From contig NC_079891.1 of assembly GCF_024868665.1 (NCBI RefSeq), positions 35,231,822 through 35,295,821 on the forward strand: a stretch of 64,000 bases of DNA, read 5' to 3'. This document shows, piece after piece, positions 60,641-64,000 of this stretch (position 1 is the first letter of the stretch; every line of letters begins with the position of its first letter). The translations under genes and the position numbers were made by a program. Below the pieces are notes generated by a model. The model had not been told where the DNA came from, did not search any database, and saw nothing but the letters and a program-made list of their open reading frames with translations. Origin of the DNA: Triplophysa rosa. Lineage: Eukaryota > Chordata > Actinopteri > Cypriniformes > Nemacheilidae.

Positions 60641-61827
60641 GTAAGATTTCTAGATTCAACCAAAACCGTTTTTCAGACACTCTATTAATGTGGGTTTTTC
60701 TGTATTGTCACCTTGTCAGGGTTCCCACTCTTCTTGAAAGTGCTTGAAAGTATTTGAATATCTGACATATGAATTCAAGGACTGGAAAGTATTTGAAAAC
60801 AGACATAGGTACTTGAAAGCGCTTAAATTAAGCAAACTAGATTTTGTTAGTTGATTCGCGCTGTTAAAAATATTGGTTAGTATTGCCGAAGCCAGAACAA
60901 AACAACGTTGCTGATCTGGGGGAAAGCGGGAAGAACTTCAAAAAAGAGGCTTTGAGCGGATGGATCGTGATCATGTGCAGTCCTGCGTAAATCAGTCAGA
61001 GGCGTGGAGTTATTTAACTCGCTCAATGCCAGAGAAGTGCAAATTCAACGATGCTTGAGCTATAATAAAAACATGGTTTATCAAAATTAAGATGTTGAGT
61101 ACACCAGCAGGTTATGCATCAAGCAAAACGGTTAAGATCATCGTATACAATCAAACATATGTTGTATTAAACCACTGCTAAATACAGTAAGTTTCTTTTC
61201 AGCTATGTTCATTTCAAAAATAATTTCATTAGTTATCATTATTCTTGTCAGTGAATGTGCCTTAAGAGTTTGAATCGTTTTTAGGATGTTAAGAAACACT
61301 GAAATTCTAGCTAGATAGCATTGGTTTAGCGAAAACAAAAACATGCTCCCAGCAGTGTTATCCTTTGCAGTAATGAACTTTTGCTGTGTGTTTGGCCGGA
61401 GGTTTGGATATTTGAGCTTGCTGTGTCTGAAGTCGCTCAGTCATTTTTTATCAAGTTCACCATATCAGCAGTGATGGAACGAAATGTTTGAATGCTGGTG
61501 TATTCCTGCACGCGTCAGAGATCTGTATCTTTTAGAAACTGCTTTGTACCTAATTTTGAATATAACAGTAATAATAATCATCATACAGTAATATCATATA
61601 TTTTTATGTACAATTTATTTTATATAATGTCTTGAAACTTTCCAGAGCACTATTTACGCAGATTGACAGATGACATTGAGCGCACATAGCGCCCTCAGTT
61701 CACCGTTGATTACTTGTCACATTGAATGCTAAATAAATAAATTGAAATTAACCCTTTGAATTAAGCTCCTTGAGGGCATTCTCATCTGTTTATTATCAAA
61801 ACTAATAATGCACAATCATCCAGGTAC
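60641..61827 (+). other. fubp3: fubp3 intron 9, first part
   Basis: CAGGGTTCCCACTCTTCTTG at about 60718 resembles the left end of a hAT-like fish element with GCTTGAAAG-type interior. No matching right end was found. The remainder is A/T-rich and holds nothing recognisable. Confidence 0.45.
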
Positions 61828-63212
61828 TAGTGTTGTCACGGTACCAAAATTTCAGTAGTCGGTACCAATACCAGTAAAATTTCACGGTTCTCGGTACCAA
61901 TTTCGGAAGCAAAACACCAGTACATGCTAATTGAAACACAATTTTATTAATAAAGCTCATTGTTAATATAAATGTATAGAAAGCAATGCCATTTTGTATA
62001 CATGAAGTATAAGTTAATTGTTGCTGAAACTGTTGTGTGCTCTCTGCTGATGCTGATGAACATCCTGCTCAGTCTGCTGCTGTATAAGACAAATAGAATA
62101 AACTTCAGTAAGTCAACTGACTGAACAAACATGCATATGCAATATTACAACAAACCTCAGTTTTTATACTGCATTTACACAAGTTTACTTACATTAAGGT
62201 AAATGTACATTAAAATAATAAATGCAACAGATATACAGTATTTTTCTTTAGTTTAAATGTGGCTTTTTAAACCTAATAGAGTTATCTAACGAAGACATAC
62301 ACATTGCTAGTCATACAGTTAGTATGATAGTTTTCTAGCACATAGATTGCAGATAGGCCTATATAAAATAGGTACTGTAAAGCCCATCCTGTCCTCCCAT
62401 TTATTTGAACCCATTACAGTTATAAAAGCATTAAATGGTTAATAAGGACACTTGACTGGATTAGCATTGGCGCTAACAAATTAACACGCAAACAGGGACG
62501 GTTATTTTAACGTAACCTTTAACTTAACATATGCTACAACAATCATAATGCAAACGCGAACATAATTTGAAACTTACCGCTTGAACTTGTTAACTTAAAT
62601 CCGGATGTTTCCTCCTGTCACCACAAAACTCTGTTCGTTTTCTTCGTGATATGACTTTAATCTGAAGTATTTCTGTGCGCATCTCTTGTGGATCAGAGCC
62701 GCGCTTATCCGCTCATCACGTCTTATTGAGTCTATAAAAAGTTTCCGACTGACAACCTGTCAGACAGAGCATCAGTACCCGTTTGACCCGGTACGGCGGT
62801 GGTACCGGGTCTTGTAATGGCCACCTATGTCTAATGTGTATGTGTTTAAGATGACGTATGTTGTGTATGCACGCGGCTCCTGCATTAGCGCGCGGAGAGT
62901 TGGGCTTGGGACGCCGAGAGGTGAACAGGTGTGATGGTCGCTCTACCGCTGACAATGTGTGTACCTTTTTCTTTGTGACGGAACCGGAGGGTTTCCTCCC
63001 CCCGTTTCTACACCACTATAAAAGTGTGCGGGATGTTTAACCGATAGACTCGTGTCTTTCTTCCTCGGCTATGGCCATCTGTTCCATTCCGGGTAACATT
63101 GGCTTAAACTCTCTGGCCCGCCGTTACAGTCTTATGAAAATTAGGTACCGACAACTTTTTCATTTTTAGGTACCGACTTGGACCCGAAGTACCAGTACTT
63201 TTGACAACACTA
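61828..63212. mobile_element. hAT element (TAGTGTTGTCACGG ends), exact 8-bp TSD
   Basis: Ends TAGTGTTGTCACGGTACC and GTACTTTTGACAACACTA. The flanks are the exact octamer CCAGGTAC at 61820-61827 and 63213-63220. At 1385 bp with repeated GGTACC words near both ends, it has no transposase frame. It lies in fubp3 intron 9. Confidence 0.88.
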
Positions 63213-64000
63213 CCAGGTACTTGTCATTCTGACAAGTACAATAATAATAACATATATGAGAATATATTTACAAATGATTAAACCAAATTGAATGTTTGTC
63301 TTTTTTAAACTTTTTTCTTGCCTAAAAACCAAAAGTAAAAATGTTTTCCTTGCAGTAGGTTTGCATTTGTTAGAAATGGTTTAATAAAATATTTAAAATC
63401 AATACATAATACATGATATAATTTGCTCTTGAGGCAAGTAGCCATGTTAAAATCAGGATAATGTGCAGCCATTCGGTTGTCATCGCAAAAGAAACCCCTT
63501 CTGTGTGATACTTGTCTCCGCTTCAGTCCTTTATTCTATCATAAGCGGGCGCCTGTACTGTACAGTATCCCATACTTGCATTGGAATGTCTCCACAGTTA
63601 CTATGAAAAATAAGCCAAATCACTAATTGACCAGTGTGAATTTTCTAAATTCCTCAAAACAACGAACAATTTTCTAAGTCTGACTATCTATTATAAGTAA
63701 CTCGAGACAAGACATTTTTATACACCATGTAGACTGTAAATCATAAAAAAAAACAATGTGAAATGTAAACGTTATTGTGCTTTTTATTCAAAGAAGCTCC
63801 CTTTTGTTTATGTCTTGTCCTCTCCAATATGGCAGCATTGTTGAACCCATAACAGCAACAGGCCAAAGCCTTCAATGCGGTGTCTATTTATGTCTGTGAC
63901 TGCATGTACCCTTTGCTAACAGACTTCTGAAATGGCCCTTTGTGAAGAGAGAAATCCTAAAAAATGGTATCCTTTTCCCAAAGTGCCCAGTGACGGCACA
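63213..64000 (+). other. fubp3: fubp3 intron 9, end of window
   Basis: A/T-rich unique sequence; no exon or element was recognised. The next fubp3 exon, expected to start KH3, is outside the window. Confidence 0.5.

Noticed and set aside
60718..61740. Possible hAT starting CAGGGTTCCCAC
   Set aside because: No inverted right end or target duplication could be found, so it is not listed as an element.
62716..63040. Frames of 60-79 codons inside the hAT at 61828-63212
   Set aside because: No transposase or host-protein similarity recognised.

Overview
The window is vertebrate nuclear DNA, most likely from a teleost fish and probably a cyprinid. It has intron-split genes with consensus splice sites. 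Intron and intergenic DNA is full of (CA)n/(TC)n microsatellites, Angel-like and other short inverted-repeat elements, hAT elements and L2-clade LINE 3' ends of fish type. No prokaryotic feature is present. The species call is inferred from the repeat families and protein similarity.

Three protein-coding genes lie on the + strand in tandem. (1) 231-3278: the last five coding exons of surf4, an ER cargo receptor; its first exon is upstream of the window. A long 3' UTR follows, to about 4.19 kb. (2) 4.65-28.14 kb: a complete ass1 (argininosuccinate synthase). It has an untranslated first exon and 14 coding exons that join without error into 412 codons plus a stop. (3) 39.8 kb onward: the first nine coding exons of fubp3, covering KH domains 1 and 2. 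The gene runs off the right edge. ASS1 and FUBP3 are neighbours on human 9q34 and SURF4 lies in the same band, so the order reflects conserved linkage with local rearrangement.

Layout: 1-4.2 kb surf4; 4.2-4.7 kb a compact intergenic promoter with a pair of CACGTG E-boxes; 4.7-28.1 kb ass1, whose large introns hold microsatellites, mobile-element copies and a GT-rich minisatellite; 28.1-39.6 kb intergenic DNA with several GC-rich, repeat-poor blocks that look like candidate conserved noncoding elements, plus a broken L2 LINE split by a SINE tail; 39.6-64 kb fubp3, whose introns 1, 2 and 9 are loaded with transposons.

The most striking structure is in fubp3 intron 2. A hAT-type element (46506-56200) contains a second (47291-55200), which contains a third (47737-49641), which contains a fourth (48002-48946). 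The outer three have exact 8-bp target duplications and the innermost a 7/8 match. The second also holds a nearly full-length L2-clade LINE on the minus strand, and the right arm of the outermost holds a fifth hAT of another family. The same 13.4-kb intron starts with a non-canonical GC splice donor. I found no new biosynthetic, defence or regulatory gene system. The novelty is in genome architecture: nested hATs, a split satellite, stop-free 3n introns and the GC-AG intron.
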